This document shows, piece after piece, positions 8,500 to 19,649 of a DNA stretch of 64,000 nt. Source of the stretch: Streptomyces sp. MNU76. GTDB taxonomy: Bacteria > Actinomycetota > Actinomycetes > Streptomycetales > Streptomycetaceae. Location: NCBI RefSeq assembly GCF_020982545.1, contig NZ_JAJKLK010000006.1, forward strand, positions 62,001 to 126,000, in the 5' to 3' direction. The position numbers and the translations under genes were made by a program. The first letter of the stretch is position 1. The number at the start of each line of letters is the position of its first letter. The notes beneath the pieces are model-generated. The model did not search any database. It was given only the letters and a program-made list of their open reading frames with translations, and was not told where the DNA came from.

Positions 8500-9072
8500 T
8501 CAGCCGCCGGAGGTGGTGTCTTCGCCCCTGGCGCTGACCTCGTCGATGTCGTCGAGGACCGCGCGCGCGTCACGGACGTTCATCTCCAGGATGCCGCGCT
8601 CGTAATTTCGGGGATCACGCTGATATCGAGCCCTCCCCACCTCAGACACGAACGCACTGGAGGGAATGGCGTCCTGGTCCGGCGGAAGGAACTTGAGCAT
8701 CTCCTCGTACGCCGCGACGACGTAGGCCATGGCTCCCCGAAATCTGTGGTGCTCGGATTCGGGCATGTTGAGGAGCTGAATTCCCGTGGATTCGGCGAGC
8801 CGACCCGCGACCGCCTCGAACTCTCCTGGATCGATGATCTGAGATGGCTCGGCACCACCGAACGCTGGCGGGGGCGGCGGAGTCTCTTCCGTCATACGGA
8901 ACTCGAAACGGCGGGTTCGTCCGCACTGCGCGCAAACACCCTCGTACACCGCGACCAGGACATCGCCGCGCAGCTCCAGCCGGTGTTGACGGTCGAAGTC
9001 GCCGGACCCGCACTCACATCGATGCAGGTCCATGTACAGATGTGCTTCGACGGATGAGCGCGCTGTCAACAT
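8500..9072 (-). CDS. Hypothetical protein with N-terminal Cys-rich region
   Basis: This 190-residue product has a CECG pair near residue 19 and CAQCG near residue 48, which could form a small zinc ribbon. A Pro-rich linker follows, then a mostly helical C-terminal domain ending in a Gly/Ser tail. It converges with the GntR gene so that the two stop codons abut at 8499/8500. It is divergent to the 909-residue protein at 9134 with a 60-bp shared promoter gap. Function unknown. A start at residue 14 (Met) is an alternative. Confidence 0.6.
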   Translation of the reverse strand: MLTARSSVEAHLYMDLHRCECGSGDFDRQHRLELRGDVLVAVYEGVCAQCGRTRRFEFRMTEETPPPPPAFGGAEPSQIIDPGEFEAVAGRLAESTGIQLLNMPESEHHRFRGAMAYVVAAYEEMLKFLPPDQDAIPSSAFVSEVGRARYQRDPRNYERGILEMNVRDARAVLDDIDEVSARGEDTTSGG

Positions 9073-9133
9073 GACATGATCCTAGGCGCTGTTCGGCTCA
9101 TCCGTCGGCGCGTATACGGGGGAGGAACGTCAC

Positions 9134-11863
9134 GTGGACACGACGACCACCGGGACGGGGACGCGTGCCCAACAGGCAACGCTGATCGCGACGGTGAGAC
9201 GTGAGCTGCGTACGGTGACGACCGTCGTACTCGGGGAGCGATTCGCGTCGTTCGAGGAGAAGGTGTCCGCGGACGGCAGAGAGTACTTCTCCCTGGAGGA
9301 CACCCAAGGCGGCTCGGCTGACCTCTGGGTGGACGCCATTCCCATGGTGTCGGGAATGATCGCCAACACGATGACGAACACGACGACGGATCAGTACGTC
9401 GTGCAGATTTCCGACCGTCTCCCCAGTGAATTCCTGACTCGCGTCCTCGCCCACGAAGTGGGTGAACTCATCGCCGTACGCGACCGGTCGAACGATGGCC
9501 TGGCCCCGGTGCGCGAGAGTCTCCTCACCCAGGAGGCCGAGATCGGCGAGCGGCACGAGTTGTCGAGCCGGGACCACGGACGCATCGCGGAACTGAACTG
9601 GCTGGCCGCCCGTGCCTCCGACGCGGAGATTCCAGGCCCGCAGCAGGCCCAGGCACGGGCTGACCTATCGGCCCTGATCGACCGGTGCGGTATGCGGCCG
9701 GTGGCCGCCATGGCGGACGTGGAGACGTTCGCGGCCGAGTCCCGTGCCGCACGTATTCGGCGCGTTGCGTCGAAGGACTTGCTCTCCTACGACGCGAGGC
9801 ATCTGATCGCCACCCTCGCCCACCCCATAGAACACCTCAACCCCGCCGACGCCACCGCTCTCCAAGCCTCCCGTGACGCCGCCCTGCGCGCCGAGCGGCA
9901 GGTCGAGGCATTCATCGGTCGGCGTGATGTCACCATGCCCATGCCGGGCTACGACCAGAACGGACTGCCCCTCCCCCGGGGCCAGTTGAAATCGGCGTCC
10001 CTGCAATGGGCCGAGTACCGCGCCCAGATCAGCGCACGCACCGAGCAGGCGATCGAAGGGCAGTTGGCCAAGGGCGAGTTCCCGACCCGCCGTGTGGTGA
10101 TCGGCGGCGGTGCGAGCCTCACCGGACGGGACACGGACGCGCTGCTGATCGACGGGGCGGGCCGGTGGCACCTGGACCCCGGCCGGGGCATCGTGCAGTC
10201 GGCGGACCAGGACCGGGACCTCGCCCAGTGGATGGGAGTCGATCCGCACTCCACGGTCGAGCACCCCGGGCAGCGCCTGCCCATCGAGGCCGTACGGATC
10301 TGGGAGGACCAACTCGCCACCCGGGGAGACGTGGTGAACGGCCACGCCCGCCTGCGGCTCGGCCGGAACGGCGAACTCCTCGCCGAGATCCAGCGACCGG
10401 CTGTGGAGGGCAAGGAGGCCCCACCCCCGCTGTGGGTGGCCTGCGACGGCGTCCCGAGCATCGCCACCGGTCTGACCCCCGAGGTCGTACCCGGCATGCC
10501 CCGCGGGGACGACGGCGTGGAGAGTCGCGGCGAGGCCGTACGGCTGATCGGTGACCGGCTGCGGGAGTTGGAGGACGAGGGCCTGCCCCACGCGGGCGAC
10601 CTGCGGGCCTGGCTGACCCAGGCCGAGCGGGGCGGCGCGGACGCCCGTACGGTGCTCGACGTCCTGAAATCGTCACCGCTGATGGAGGCCCTCACCGCCG
10701 GTCTCGGACCCGGCAAGGCCCGCATCGACAACTGCTTCGGTGCCCTCGCCGCGACGGGGAGGTGGGAGACGGCACGGGAGGAGGCACCGGGCCGGGCGCT
10801 GCTCGGCGACGAGGTCGCAGAGAACCGCTTCGACGCGCGGAAGGCGAAGGGCTGGGTCGTCGCGGGTTCCGGCGGCACCGGAGTCGCCAACGCCGAGATC
10901 ATCCTCACGCAGAACCCGGACGCCCACGTCACGATCATCGGCGCGCCTCCACCGCCCGCCCTGCGGCACCAGGTCCAGTTCCCGGCGATGGAGAAGGCGT
11001 ACGGCGGGCCCGACGAGAAACGGCTGACCTTCATCAGGGCGCGGCTGGGCGCCGTCGAGACGTATTGGGACGAGGAGGCCGAGGAGACCCGCTTCCAGAT
11101 CCCCTACGAGGAAGGGGAGGGGGAGAACAGACAGCGGAAGGTGGTGCAGGCCGGCGGCTACGTCACCAGCCTCGGCCGTACCAACCCGCTCCCACCCGCC
11201 CTCCAGGTTCTCGCGAACGAGGTCCGGGACCGGGGCGGGGAGATCTCCGGTGACCTGCAGTTCGACAAGGACGACCAGTACATCGGCTACGGCCTCACCT
11301 TCGCCGTCGGTGGCAAGAAGCACCGGGTCGACGTGGACGGTGCGGCTTCCTGGCAGTTGCCGCGCGAGATCTTCGCCCCGGAGTCGGGCCTCCAGCAGCA
11401 GCTGAACGAGATGGGCGCCCGAGGCCTCCCCGCCGAGACCGGCAACGCCGCCCCCGGCTTCGCCCCCGTCGCCCGCCAGAGCGCCCTGCGCGCACGGGTC
11501 GTGGCGGCACTGCAGGCGGGTGACGAGGGCGCCGTACAACGAAGGTCGACGATCCCTGAACGCTGGCGCCGCCCGGGCCTGACCCGGAAACGGCCGCCGA
11601 GACGGAGACTGGGGCGGGCATACCGGGCGGGGGCCCTCGAACACCGCCCCACCCCAGAAGGAGACCGAGCCGCACCAACAGGCCCCACCGCCGAGCGGAA
11701 CCCGGACCTTCCCTCTCCGACCCGACCCGCCCGCGACACCCCTCTGGGAAGTCGGCATGCCCCAACGCCGCACCCCGGCACACCACGCCCAGCCACCCGA
11801 CAGCCCCAGCAATCGCCGCCCGGCCACGAGCGCCCCGGTCCAGGACTCGGCATCGGCGACTGA
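9134..11863 (+). CDS. Large protein with Rossmann-like and HEVGEL motifs
   Basis: The GTG at 9134 has a strong GGGGGAGGAA site. The 909 residues contain an N-terminal region with HEVGEL (about 113-118, HExxE-like), an acidic/helical region and a VVIGGGASLTG segment (about 320). A clear dinucleotide-binding-like motif follows, GWVVAGSGGTGVANAE (about 575-590), then VTIIG. Blocks like these occur in very large actinobacterial multidomain, toxin-like proteins as far as I recall. Here they form a separate gene without a signal peptide, so it is probably cytosolic. The last ~105 residues are Pro/Arg-rich and may be out of frame. Substrate and function are not known. Confidence 0.55.
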   Translation: MDTTTTGTGTRAQQATLIATVRRELRTVTTVVLGERFASFEEKVSADGREYFSLEDTQGGSADLWVDAIPMVSGMIANTMTNTTTDQYVVQISDRLPSEFLTRVLAHEVGELIAVRDRSNDGLAPVRESLLTQEAEIGERHELSSRDHGRIAELNWLAARASDAEIPGPQQAQARADLSALIDRCGMRPVAAMADVETFAAESRAARIRRVASKDLLSYDARHLIATLAHPIEHLNPADATALQASRDAALRAERQVEAFIGRRDVTMPMPGYDQNGLPLPRGQLKSASLQWAEYRAQISARTEQAIEGQLAKGEFPTRRVVIGGGASLTGRDTDALLIDGAGRWHLDPGRGIVQSADQDRDLAQWMGVDPHSTVEHPGQRLPIEAVRIWEDQLATRGDVVNGHARLRLGRNGELLAEIQRPAVEGKEAPPPLWVACDGVPSIATGLTPEVVPGMPRGDDGVESRGEAVRLIGDRLRELEDEGLPHAGDLRAWLTQAERGGADARTVLDVLKSSPLMEALTAGLGPGKARIDNCFGALAATGRWETAREEAPGRALLGDEVAENRFDARKAKGWVVAGSGGTGVANAEIILTQNPDAHVTIIGAPPPPALRHQVQFPAMEKAYGGPDEKRLTFIRARLGAVETYWDEEAEETRFQIPYEEGEGENRQRKVVQAGGYVTSLGRTNPLPPALQVLANEVRDRGGEISGDLQFDKDDQYIGYGLTFAVGGKKHRVDVDGAASWQLPREIFAPESGLQQQLNEMGARGLPAETGNAAPGFAPVARQSALRARVVAALQAGDEGAVQRRSTIPERWRRPGLTRKRPPRRRLGRAYRAGALEHRPTPEGDRAAPTGPTAERNPDLPSPTRPARDTPLGSRHAPTPHPGTPRPATRQPQQSPPGHERPGPGLGIGD

Positions 11864-11903
11864 CCCGGCCGACCAAGGACGTCAGAGGGAGCGGGAGTGA
11901 GAA

Positions 11904-12551
11904 TCAGCCCCGCCCCGCCCCCGTGATCGCCTCGTCGATAGCGAAACCCTTGGCAGGCCCTTCAGGGATGACGACCTCCCTGCCGTAGGCAAACCGCCGG
12001 ATGTCCCCCCAATCGGCCGCCTCCGGGCGTGGTTCGGTGAAGAGCGTGACGGCGCCCTCCCCGTCGTAGTCGTCGATGACGACGTACACCAGAATGCCGG
12101 CCCGGGCGTACTCGCGCCGCTTCTTCACCCGGTCCCGGTCCTGGTTCCGCTTCCCCGGGGAGACGACCTCGACGATGAGCTGCACGGAGTCGGCACGCAC
12201 ACCCATGTCGTCCTCGTCGTGGCACAGCTCCGTGTCCTCCGGAGCGACGAACGCATCCGGGATCCACGCCCTACGGTTGTGGATCACATTCATGTCCTGG
12301 TAGCAGGCGTAGTCGCCACCGTCCAGGAACCGGTCCAGGGCCCGACGGACACGATTGGCGATCAGGCCGTGCGAACGGCGGGCGGTGGGCGACAACTCGA
12401 TGGCTCCCTCAATGATCTCAGCGCGGTAGCCCTCGGGTGGGTCCATGGCCTTCCACACCTGCCACAAGGCCTCGTCCGGGCTGGGTCCGTTCGCGAATTC
12501 AGTCCCTGCCTCGGACATGGTCTCGGGCCTCTCATGTGCAAGAGCGGTCAA
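11904..12551 (-). CDS. Uma2 (DUF820) family putative restriction-like nuclease
   Basis: This 215-residue product matches the Uma2 family of PD-(D/E)xK fold proteins. It has an N-terminal helical region (EIIEGAIELSP), a conserved WIPDAFVAP strand with the candidate metal-binding Asp, then LIVEVVSPGKRNQDRDRVKKR with the E-x-V core and Lys, and YVVIDDYD. The family is very common in streptomycetes and its biological role is unclear. The ATG at 12551 could be replaced by the Met at residue 12, which is nearer the conserved part. It converges with the 909-residue gene. Confidence 0.8.
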   Translation of the reverse strand: MTALAHERPETMSEAGTEFANGPSPDEALWQVWKAMDPPEGYRAEIIEGAIELSPTARRSHGLIANRVRRALDRFLDGGDYACYQDMNVIHNRRAWIPDAFVAPEDTELCHDEDDMGVRADSVQLIVEVVSPGKRNQDRDRVKKRREYARAGILVYVVIDDYDGEGAVTLFTEPRPEAADWGDIRRFAYGREVVIPEGPAKGFAIDEAITGAGRG

Positions 12552-12793
12552 GGTGGCACCTCCTCCTCAAGTGTGGGCTTGGCGTGCACGGGGCACAAGC
12601 AACGCCGCCACGCTATGCGTCCACACACTCTCACCTGCGGAAACACCCTCGCTTCACTCGAACTGGTGACGCAGAAACTATTCACCCCGCGAGTGTCGGC
12701 CCACGCTTACAGCGCACCCCAGGCCACCTCACACACCCCAAGCCCCCACGCGCCCCACCCACCCCGTACAACCATCCCCCACCCCAAACGTCT

Positions 12794-12831
12794 GATCGTC
12801 ACCGGAGGCGTAGCCGCCTCCGGTGACGATC
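12794..12831. other. Perfect 17-bp stem-loop before the FN3 gene
   Basis: Arms 12794-12810 and 12815-12831 are perfect inverted repeats (GATCGTCACCGGAGGCG and its complement) around a TAGC tetraloop. The hairpin ends 31 bp before the ATG at 12863, upstream of the GAAGGA site, so it would lie in the 5' leader if transcription starts above it. There is no U-tract and no gene on the plus strand just upstream to terminate. The 12552-12793 stretch holds no gene I can support. Confidence 0.6.
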
Positions 12832-12862
12832 GCCCTCACGCCCTGAAGGACCCCAGGACCCC

Positions 12863-14923
12863 ATGACCTCAGCCAGACGCTCGACGGCGGCCGCCGCCAC
12901 CGCCGTCGTGCTCGCCACCGCCGGCGGTCTGCTCGTCGCGACCGCCACCACGGCGAACGCGGCCGTCACCTGCTCCTCCCCCGTCTTCAAACGCCAGCTC
13001 TTCGCCAACACCACCTTCTCCGGCACCCCGAAGAAGACGGACTGCGACAGCGCGATCGACCAGAACTGGGGCACCGGCGCCCCCGCCACCGGGCTGCCGT
13101 CCAACAACTTCGGCGTCCGCTGGACCGTGACCCGCGACTTCGGCTCCGGCGGCCCCTTCACCCTCTCCGTCTCCGGCCTCGACGGCATCCGCGTCCATCT
13201 GGACCCGGGCACGACCGACGCCCGCAAGATCAGCCTCTGGAAGAACGGCTCGACGACCGTCTCCAAGACCCTCAACCTCACCATCCCCTCCGGCAAGCAC
13301 ACCCTGCGCGTCGACTACGTCAACTGGACCGGCGCCGCCAAGGTCAAGTTCACGTACACGCCCCGCACCTCCGCCGACGTCGACAAGGTCAGGCCGCTCG
13401 TCCCGACGGGGGCCGCGGTCGCGTACGACGAGGCCACCGGCAGGGCCAAGGTCACCTGGGCGAAGAACAAGGAGAGGGACCTCGCCGGGTACAAGGTCTA
13501 CCGGCGGCTCAAGGGCACGTCGTTCGGCAGCACGCCGCTCGCGACGACCACCTCCACCTCGTACACCGACACCGGGCTGCCGAAGTCGGGCGCGGCGTAC
13601 TACTACGAGGTCCGCGCCTACGACAAGGCGGGCAACAGGTCGGCGGGCACGGCCGATCAGCTGGTCACCACGGTGGACCGGATCCCGCCGACCGTCCGGG
13701 ATCTGAAGGTCAGCGGTGAGTCCTCCCTCGACGGGGTGTCCCTCTGGTGGATGTCCGAGGGGGCCGAGACGAACCGGCTGCTGAGGGCCGCCTCGCCCGA
13801 CGGGCCGTTCGAGGAGGTCAAGGGCCCCTGGGGCAACTCGGCGACCGATGCCACCGCCCCGTACGGGGAGACCTCGTACTACAAGGTCGCGGTGTCGGAC
13901 GCGGCGGGCAACACCGCGTACTCGTCGGTGGTGTCGATCGCCAGGCCGCTCGCGGTGCCGTACCTCTGGAAGACGGAGAACCGGCCGGAGGACGGCGGCG
14001 GCGTCGATCTGCGCTGGGACGTGTCGCCGTACGCGCCGACCGAGTTCCGGGTTCACCGCGAGGAGCGCCGCTTCGACGAGGCGACCGGGACCTTCGACGT
14101 CGTCGACTCCCAGGTGGTGCCCTGCGAACCGAAGCTCACCGACACCGCCTACGGCACCAAGTACGGCTACACCTGCACCGACACCACGGTCGTGCCGAGC
14201 CCCGACGACGGGTTCTACGTGTACTGGGTGACGACCGTCGACGCGCTCGGCCGGGAGTCGACCCCCTCGCAGACCATCTCCCACGGCTACGGCGACGGCA
14301 CCGCCCCGCCGCTCGTCACCGGGTTCACGGCCACCGCCACCGAGTACGGCACGGTCCTGGACTGGGACGACAGCCCGGTCGCCGACCTCGCCGAGTACAA
14401 CGTGTTCCGGCTCAGCACGGTGGACGACGGGACCGGGTACACGCATGTGGGCACGGTCGAGGCGGGCACCAGCCGGCTCGTCGACTCGGCGAACCTCCAG
14501 GACGGCGAGCACCACACGTACTTCGTGGACGCGGTGGACACCTCGGGCAACTCCACCTACACGTCGGCCGACAAGATGGTGTCCACGACCGTCACCGAGC
14601 TCGACCTGCGGCCCACCGTGGAGACCCCCGCGGACTGGCTGGTCAGCGTGAACGCACGGGCCGCCGACGGCGTGGCCGCGGTCGATCTCACGTGGGAGCT
14701 GTCCAGCTCGTACAACGGGACGGACATCACCGGTTACCGGGTGTACCGGTGGAACCCGGCCACCGCCGCCCACGAGCCCCTGACCGCCGACCCGGTCACC
14801 GGCACGTCGTACACCGACACCACGGCCGCCGCCGGCACCACCCACTTCTACTGGGTGACCGCCCTCCACTCCGGCGGCACCGAATCGCCCCCCGGCGACG
14901 CCTGGGTGGCTCTGGCCCCCTGA
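12863..14923 (+). CDS. Secreted PA14-like/fibronectin type III protein
   Basis: The 686-residue product has a classic signal peptide (RR near the N-terminus, hydrophobic core, cleavage after ANA at about 33). A PA14-like domain follows (about 38-165, with FSGTPKKTDCDSAIDQNWG and GIRVHLDPG). Then come about five fibronectin type III repeats (about 180-680), each with a YKVYRR/YRVYRW-like strand and a Y-Y-x-V near its end. Such proteins are exported and bind polysaccharide or other surfaces; no catalytic domain is present. It is a single-gene unit ended by a shared terminator with hspR. Confidence 0.8.
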   Translation: MTSARRSTAAAATAVVLATAGGLLVATATTANAAVTCSSPVFKRQLFANTTFSGTPKKTDCDSAIDQNWGTGAPATGLPSNNFGVRWTVTRDFGSGGPFTLSVSGLDGIRVHLDPGTTDARKISLWKNGSTTVSKTLNLTIPSGKHTLRVDYVNWTGAAKVKFTYTPRTSADVDKVRPLVPTGAAVAYDEATGRAKVTWAKNKERDLAGYKVYRRLKGTSFGSTPLATTTSTSYTDTGLPKSGAAYYYEVRAYDKAGNRSAGTADQLVTTVDRIPPTVRDLKVSGESSLDGVSLWWMSEGAETNRLLRAASPDGPFEEVKGPWGNSATDATAPYGETSYYKVAVSDAAGNTAYSSVVSIARPLAVPYLWKTENRPEDGGGVDLRWDVSPYAPTEFRVHREERRFDEATGTFDVVDSQVVPCEPKLTDTAYGTKYGYTCTDTTVVPSPDDGFYVYWVTTVDALGRESTPSQTISHGYGDGTAPPLVTGFTATATEYGTVLDWDDSPVADLAEYNVFRLSTVDDGTGYTHVGTVEAGTSRLVDSANLQDGEHHTYFVDAVDTSGNSTYTSADKMVSTTVTELDLRPTVETPADWLVSVNARAADGVAAVDLTWELSSSYNGTDITGYRVYRWNPATAAHEPLTADPVTGTSYTDTTAAAGTTHFYWVTALHSGGTESPPGDAWVALAP

Positions 14924-14944
14924 GCACACCTACAAGGACACGGC

Positions 14945-14988
14945 AGGGGCCCGGGAGTTCAGCCGAACAGCTGAATCTCCTGGCCCCT
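14945..14988. terminator. Shared stem-loop between FN3 gene and hspR operon
   Basis: Nineteen-base arms (14945-14963 and 14970-14988), about 15 of them paired, surround a 6-nt loop. It lies between two convergent genes and could stop transcription from both sides. Confidence 0.5.
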
Positions 14989-15007
14989 GACCACACTTGA
15001 CGTACCG

Positions 15008-15490
15008 TCAGTCTGCGGACGTCTGCCGCCCCTTCGGCCGCCACACCACCAACGCGCTGCTCTGCTGCACTTCCTGGTACGGCACCAGATCGCGACGGTA
15101 CGACGCGTGGACCGCCGCCTCGCGCTGGCGCATGGCCGCGGCGGCGCCGTCGAGCGCGGCCTCCATCTCGGCCACCCGGGACTGGAGCGCGGCGACCTGG
15201 TTCTCCAGCTCGATGATGCGCTTGATGCCGGCCAGGTTGATGCCCTCGTCCTGCGACAACTGCTGGACGGTGCGCAGCAGTTCGATGTCACGGGCCGAGT
15301 AGCGACGGCCCCGCCCGGCGGTGCGGTCCGGGGAGACCAGGCCGAGACGGTCGTACTGGCGCAGGGTCTGCGGGTGCAGACCGGAGAGCTGGGCGGCCAC
15401 CGAGATGACGTACACCGGTGTCTCTTCCGTCAGCTCATAAGCCCGGTTGCCAAATGAATTCTGCCTACGGCGGCCGTCCATCACATTCAT
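15008..15490 (-). CDS. hspR: HspR, MerR-type repressor of the dnaK operon
   Basis: The product has 160 residues. A MerR-type helix-turn-helix (VYVISVAAQLSGLHPQTLRQ, then YDRLGLVSP) is followed by a dimerisation coiled coil (IKRIIELENQVAALQSRVAE) and a basic tail. HspR binds HAIR sequences and represses chaperone genes, with DnaK as co-repressor in Streptomyces. Its ATG at 15490 overlaps the dnaJ stop (ATGA); the Met at 15481 (MDGRRR) is an alternative start. It is the last gene of dnaK-grpE-dnaJ-hspR. Confidence 0.93.
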   Translation of the reverse strand: MNVMDGRRRQNSFGNRAYELTEETPVYVISVAAQLSGLHPQTLRQYDRLGLVSPDRTAGRGRRYSARDIELLRTVQQLSQDEGINLAGIKRIIELENQVAALQSRVAEMEAALDGAAAAMRQREAAVHASYRRDLVPYQEVQQSSALVVWRPKGRQTSAD

Positions 15491-16668
15491 GCTCCCTTCG
15501 CGGCCTGGAACAGCTCCGCTCGCGGGTCCTCGCCCGCGGTCGCCTCGCGATACGCCTCCAGCGCGTCACGAGCCTTCCCCGACAGGTCCTTCGGGACACT
15601 CACCTCGACCGTGATCAGCAGGTCCCCGCGGGTGCCGTCCTTGCGGAAGGCGCCCTTGCCCCGGGCCCGCATCGTACGTCCGTTCGGGGTGCCCGGAGGC
15701 AGTTTCAGGGTGACCGGCGGACCGCCCAGGGTCGGGACCCGGACCTCTCCGCCGAGCGCCGCCTCGGGGTACGTCACCGGGACGGTCACCGTGAGGTTGT
15801 CGTCCTTGCGGCCGAACACCGGGTGCGGGTCGACGTGCACGACGACGTACAAGTCGCCCGCCGGGCCGCCCCGTTCACCGGGGGCGCCCTTGCCGCGCAG
15901 CCGGATCCGCTGGCCGTCGGAGACGCCCGCCGGGATCCGGACCTGCATGGTGCGGGAGGACTTGGCGCGCCCCGAGCCGTGGCAGATGTCGCAGGGGTGC
16001 TCGGCGATCAGGCCGCGGCCCTTGCAGTCCGGGCAGGGGTCCGTCAGGGAGAAACCGCCGCCGGAGCCCCGCGCGACCTGGCCGGTGCCGACGCACGTCG
16101 GGCACACCCGGGGGGTGCCGTTGGCGTCGCCGGTGCCCGAACAGGCCTTGCAGGGCGACTGCGAGGACATGCGCAGCGGTACGGTCGCGCCCTCGATCGC
16201 CTCGGTGAAGCTCAGCGTGACCTCGGACTCGATGTCCTGGCCGCGCCGGGGCTGCACCCGCGTGGTGCCGGAGCTGCCCCGGTTGAACAGGCCGCCGAAG
16301 ACATCGCCGATGCCCCCGCCGAAACCGCCCGCGCCCTGGCCGCCGCCCTGCGCGCCACCTCCGAAGAGGTCGCCCAGGTCGAAGTTGAACGAGCCGCCGC
16401 CGGCGCCGGGTCCGGGGCGGAAGCCGCCGTTGCCGAAGAGGGTGCGGGCCTCGTCGTACTCCTTGCGCTTCTTGGGGTCACCGAGGATGTCGTTGGCCTC
16501 GGAGATCTCCTTGAAGCGCTCCTCGGCCTTGATGTTCCCCTTGTTGGCGTCCGGGTGGTACTCGCGGGCGAGCTTGCGGTACGCCTTCTTGATCTCGGCC
16601 TCGGTGGCGTCCTTGGGGACGCCGAGGACCTTGTAGTAGTCCTTCTCGATGAAGTCCTTGGTACTCAT
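15487..16668 (-). CDS. dnaJ: DnaJ chaperone
   Basis: This is a 393-residue Hsp40. The J domain (residues about 8-75) has the HPD tripeptide in YHPDANKG. A Gly/Phe-rich linker follows, then four zinc-binding CxxCxGxG repeats (CKACSGTG, CPTCVGTG, CPDCKGRG, CDICHGSG) and the C-terminal substrate domain. It stimulates DnaK ATPase and delivers clients. The ATG at 16668 is preferred because GGAAGGAGGG lies just upstream; a GTG seven codons earlier is part of that ribosome site. It is 51 bp after grpE. Confidence 0.95.
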   Translation of the reverse strand: MSTKDFIEKDYYKVLGVPKDATEAEIKKAYRKLAREYHPDANKGNIKAEERFKEISEANDILGDPKKRKEYDEARTLFGNGGFRPGPGAGGGSFNFDLGDLFGGGAQGGGQGAGGFGGGIGDVFGGLFNRGSSGTTRVQPRRGQDIESEVTLSFTEAIEGATVPLRMSSQSPCKACSGTGDANGTPRVCPTCVGTGQVARGSGGGFSLTDPCPDCKGRGLIAEHPCDICHGSGRAKSSRTMQVRIPAGVSDGQRIRLRGKGAPGERGGPAGDLYVVVHVDPHPVFGRKDDNLTVTVPVTYPEAALGGEVRVPTLGGPPVTLKLPPGTPNGRTMRARGKGAFRKDGTRGDLLITVEVSVPKDLSGKARDALEAYREATAGEDPRAELFQAAKGA

Positions 16669-16719
16669 CCTCGACGTCCCTCCTTCCACTCACCCTGCAT
16701 GCCGCGTCGGCCTGTGGCG

Positions 16720-17399
16720 TCAGCCCTCGTCCGGGCCACCGCTCTCCTTGTCGTCGGCACCGGAGGCACCCTCGGCCTCCTCGGCCTTGGCGGTCTGCGC
16801 GCCGGGCTGCGGCTCGGCCACGGCCACCCGCGCGGGGCGGATGGTGCGCTCGCCGATGCGATACCCCGGCTGGAGAATCGCCACGCACGTCGTCTCGGTG
16901 ACGTCGGGCGCGTAGCTGTGCATCAGGGCCTCGTGGATCGTCGGGTCGAAGGGCTCGCCCTCCTTGCCGAACTGCATGAGGCCCATCTTCGCGGCGACGG
17001 TCTCGAGCGACTCCGCGACGGACTTGAAGCCGCCGACGAGTTCGCCGTGCTCGCGCGCGCGGCCGATGTCGTCGAGTACGGGCAGGAGTTCGGTCAGGAG
17101 GTTCGCGATGGCGATCTCCTTGACCGTGATCCGGTCGCGCTCGACCCGGCGACGGTAGTTCTGGTACTCGGCCTGGAGGCGCTGGAGGTCCGCCGTGCGC
17201 TCACCGAGCGCCGTACGCACCTGGTCCAGCTGCGCCGTCAGACCGGCCACCTGGGCCGTCGCTGCCGCGGCCCCGGCCGGGGCCGCCCCCTCCTGGGGGG
17301 CGGCCTTCGGCTCGGCGTCCTCGGAGCCGGAGGGGACATCAGGCTGCTGCGGCTGAGCCGACTGCGGCTGCTGCTCGTCGAAGCCCGGGGTCTCCTCCG

Positions 17400-17403
<4 letters not shown>
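16720..17403 (-). CDS. grpE: GrpE nucleotide exchange factor
   Basis: The product has 227 residues: an acidic/Gln-rich disordered N-terminus (about 1-70), a long coiled coil, then the beta-wing region with the GEPFDPTIHEAL signature of GrpE. It releases ADP from DnaK. Its GTG start overlaps the dnaK TGA by 4 nt (GTGA), so translation is coupled. Confidence 0.94.
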
Positions 17404-19253
<1,850 letters not shown>

Positions 19254-19273
19254 TTCAATTCCTCCAACAATGA

Positions 19274-19294
19274 CTTGAGTGGAACGGACTCAAG
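19274..19294. promoter_or_regulatory. HAIR operator (HspR site) in the dnaK promoter
   Basis: CTTGAGT-N7-ACTCAAG, the exact HspR-associated inverted repeat consensus, is centred about 31 bp upstream of the dnaK start. A TTGACC at 19312-19317 (minus strand) is a plausible -35 with its -10 falling close to this operator. Confidence 0.92.
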
Positions 19295-19325
19295 TGTGCA
19301 TGACGCCCACCGATGGGTCAACAGA

Positions 19326-19346
19326 GCTGAGTCGAGGAGGCTCAAC
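19326..19346. promoter_or_regulatory. Second, degenerate HAIR site of dnaK
   Basis: On the minus strand it reads GTTGAGC-N7-ACTCAGC, matching 10 of 14 HAIR positions with the same 7-nt spacer. Its centre is 52 bp (about five helical turns) from the perfect site, which fits cooperative HspR binding. Confidence 0.65.
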
Positions 19347-19584
19347 TCTTATGTTTTCCTTATACGCAACTGGCGGCTGACCTGCGGGGATGCATCTCGC
19401 GGGGGCGGGCGGGAGGGGTGACGGCCGGCCGTGGCGCGGGGCGGTGAGCGCCGGGGAGGTGCTGAGGGCAGGACGCCCGATGGCCTGGGGCGTGGCAGAG
19501 GGTCAGCAGCAAGCGGCCGACGGCCGCCGCACCGCCGTCGGGGTGAGGATCGGGGCCGGTCCGACTTCGGGTGCGGGCGCGGTG

Positions 19585-19645
19585 GGGCTTCCCGCGCAGT
19601 TCCCCGCGCCCCTGAAAAGCAGGGGCTGCGCCCCGTGCTTTTCAT
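19585..19645. repeat. Dispersed Streptomyces intergenic repeat
   Basis: A sequence of the type CCCGCGCAGTTCCCCGCGCC followed by a short AAAAGCAGGGGCTGCG segment can fold on itself (GCGCCCCTG...CAGGGGCTGCGCCCC). I recall it as a common intergenic repeat of streptomycetes. The 19350-19584 stretch next to it holds no supported gene. Confidence 0.5.
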
Positions 19646-19649
19646 CGCG

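Noticed and set aside
12869..14929. A 686-residue minus-strand frame opposite the FN3 protein
   Set aside because: It has the same length as the real gene because it is its mirror; no signal peptide or domain.
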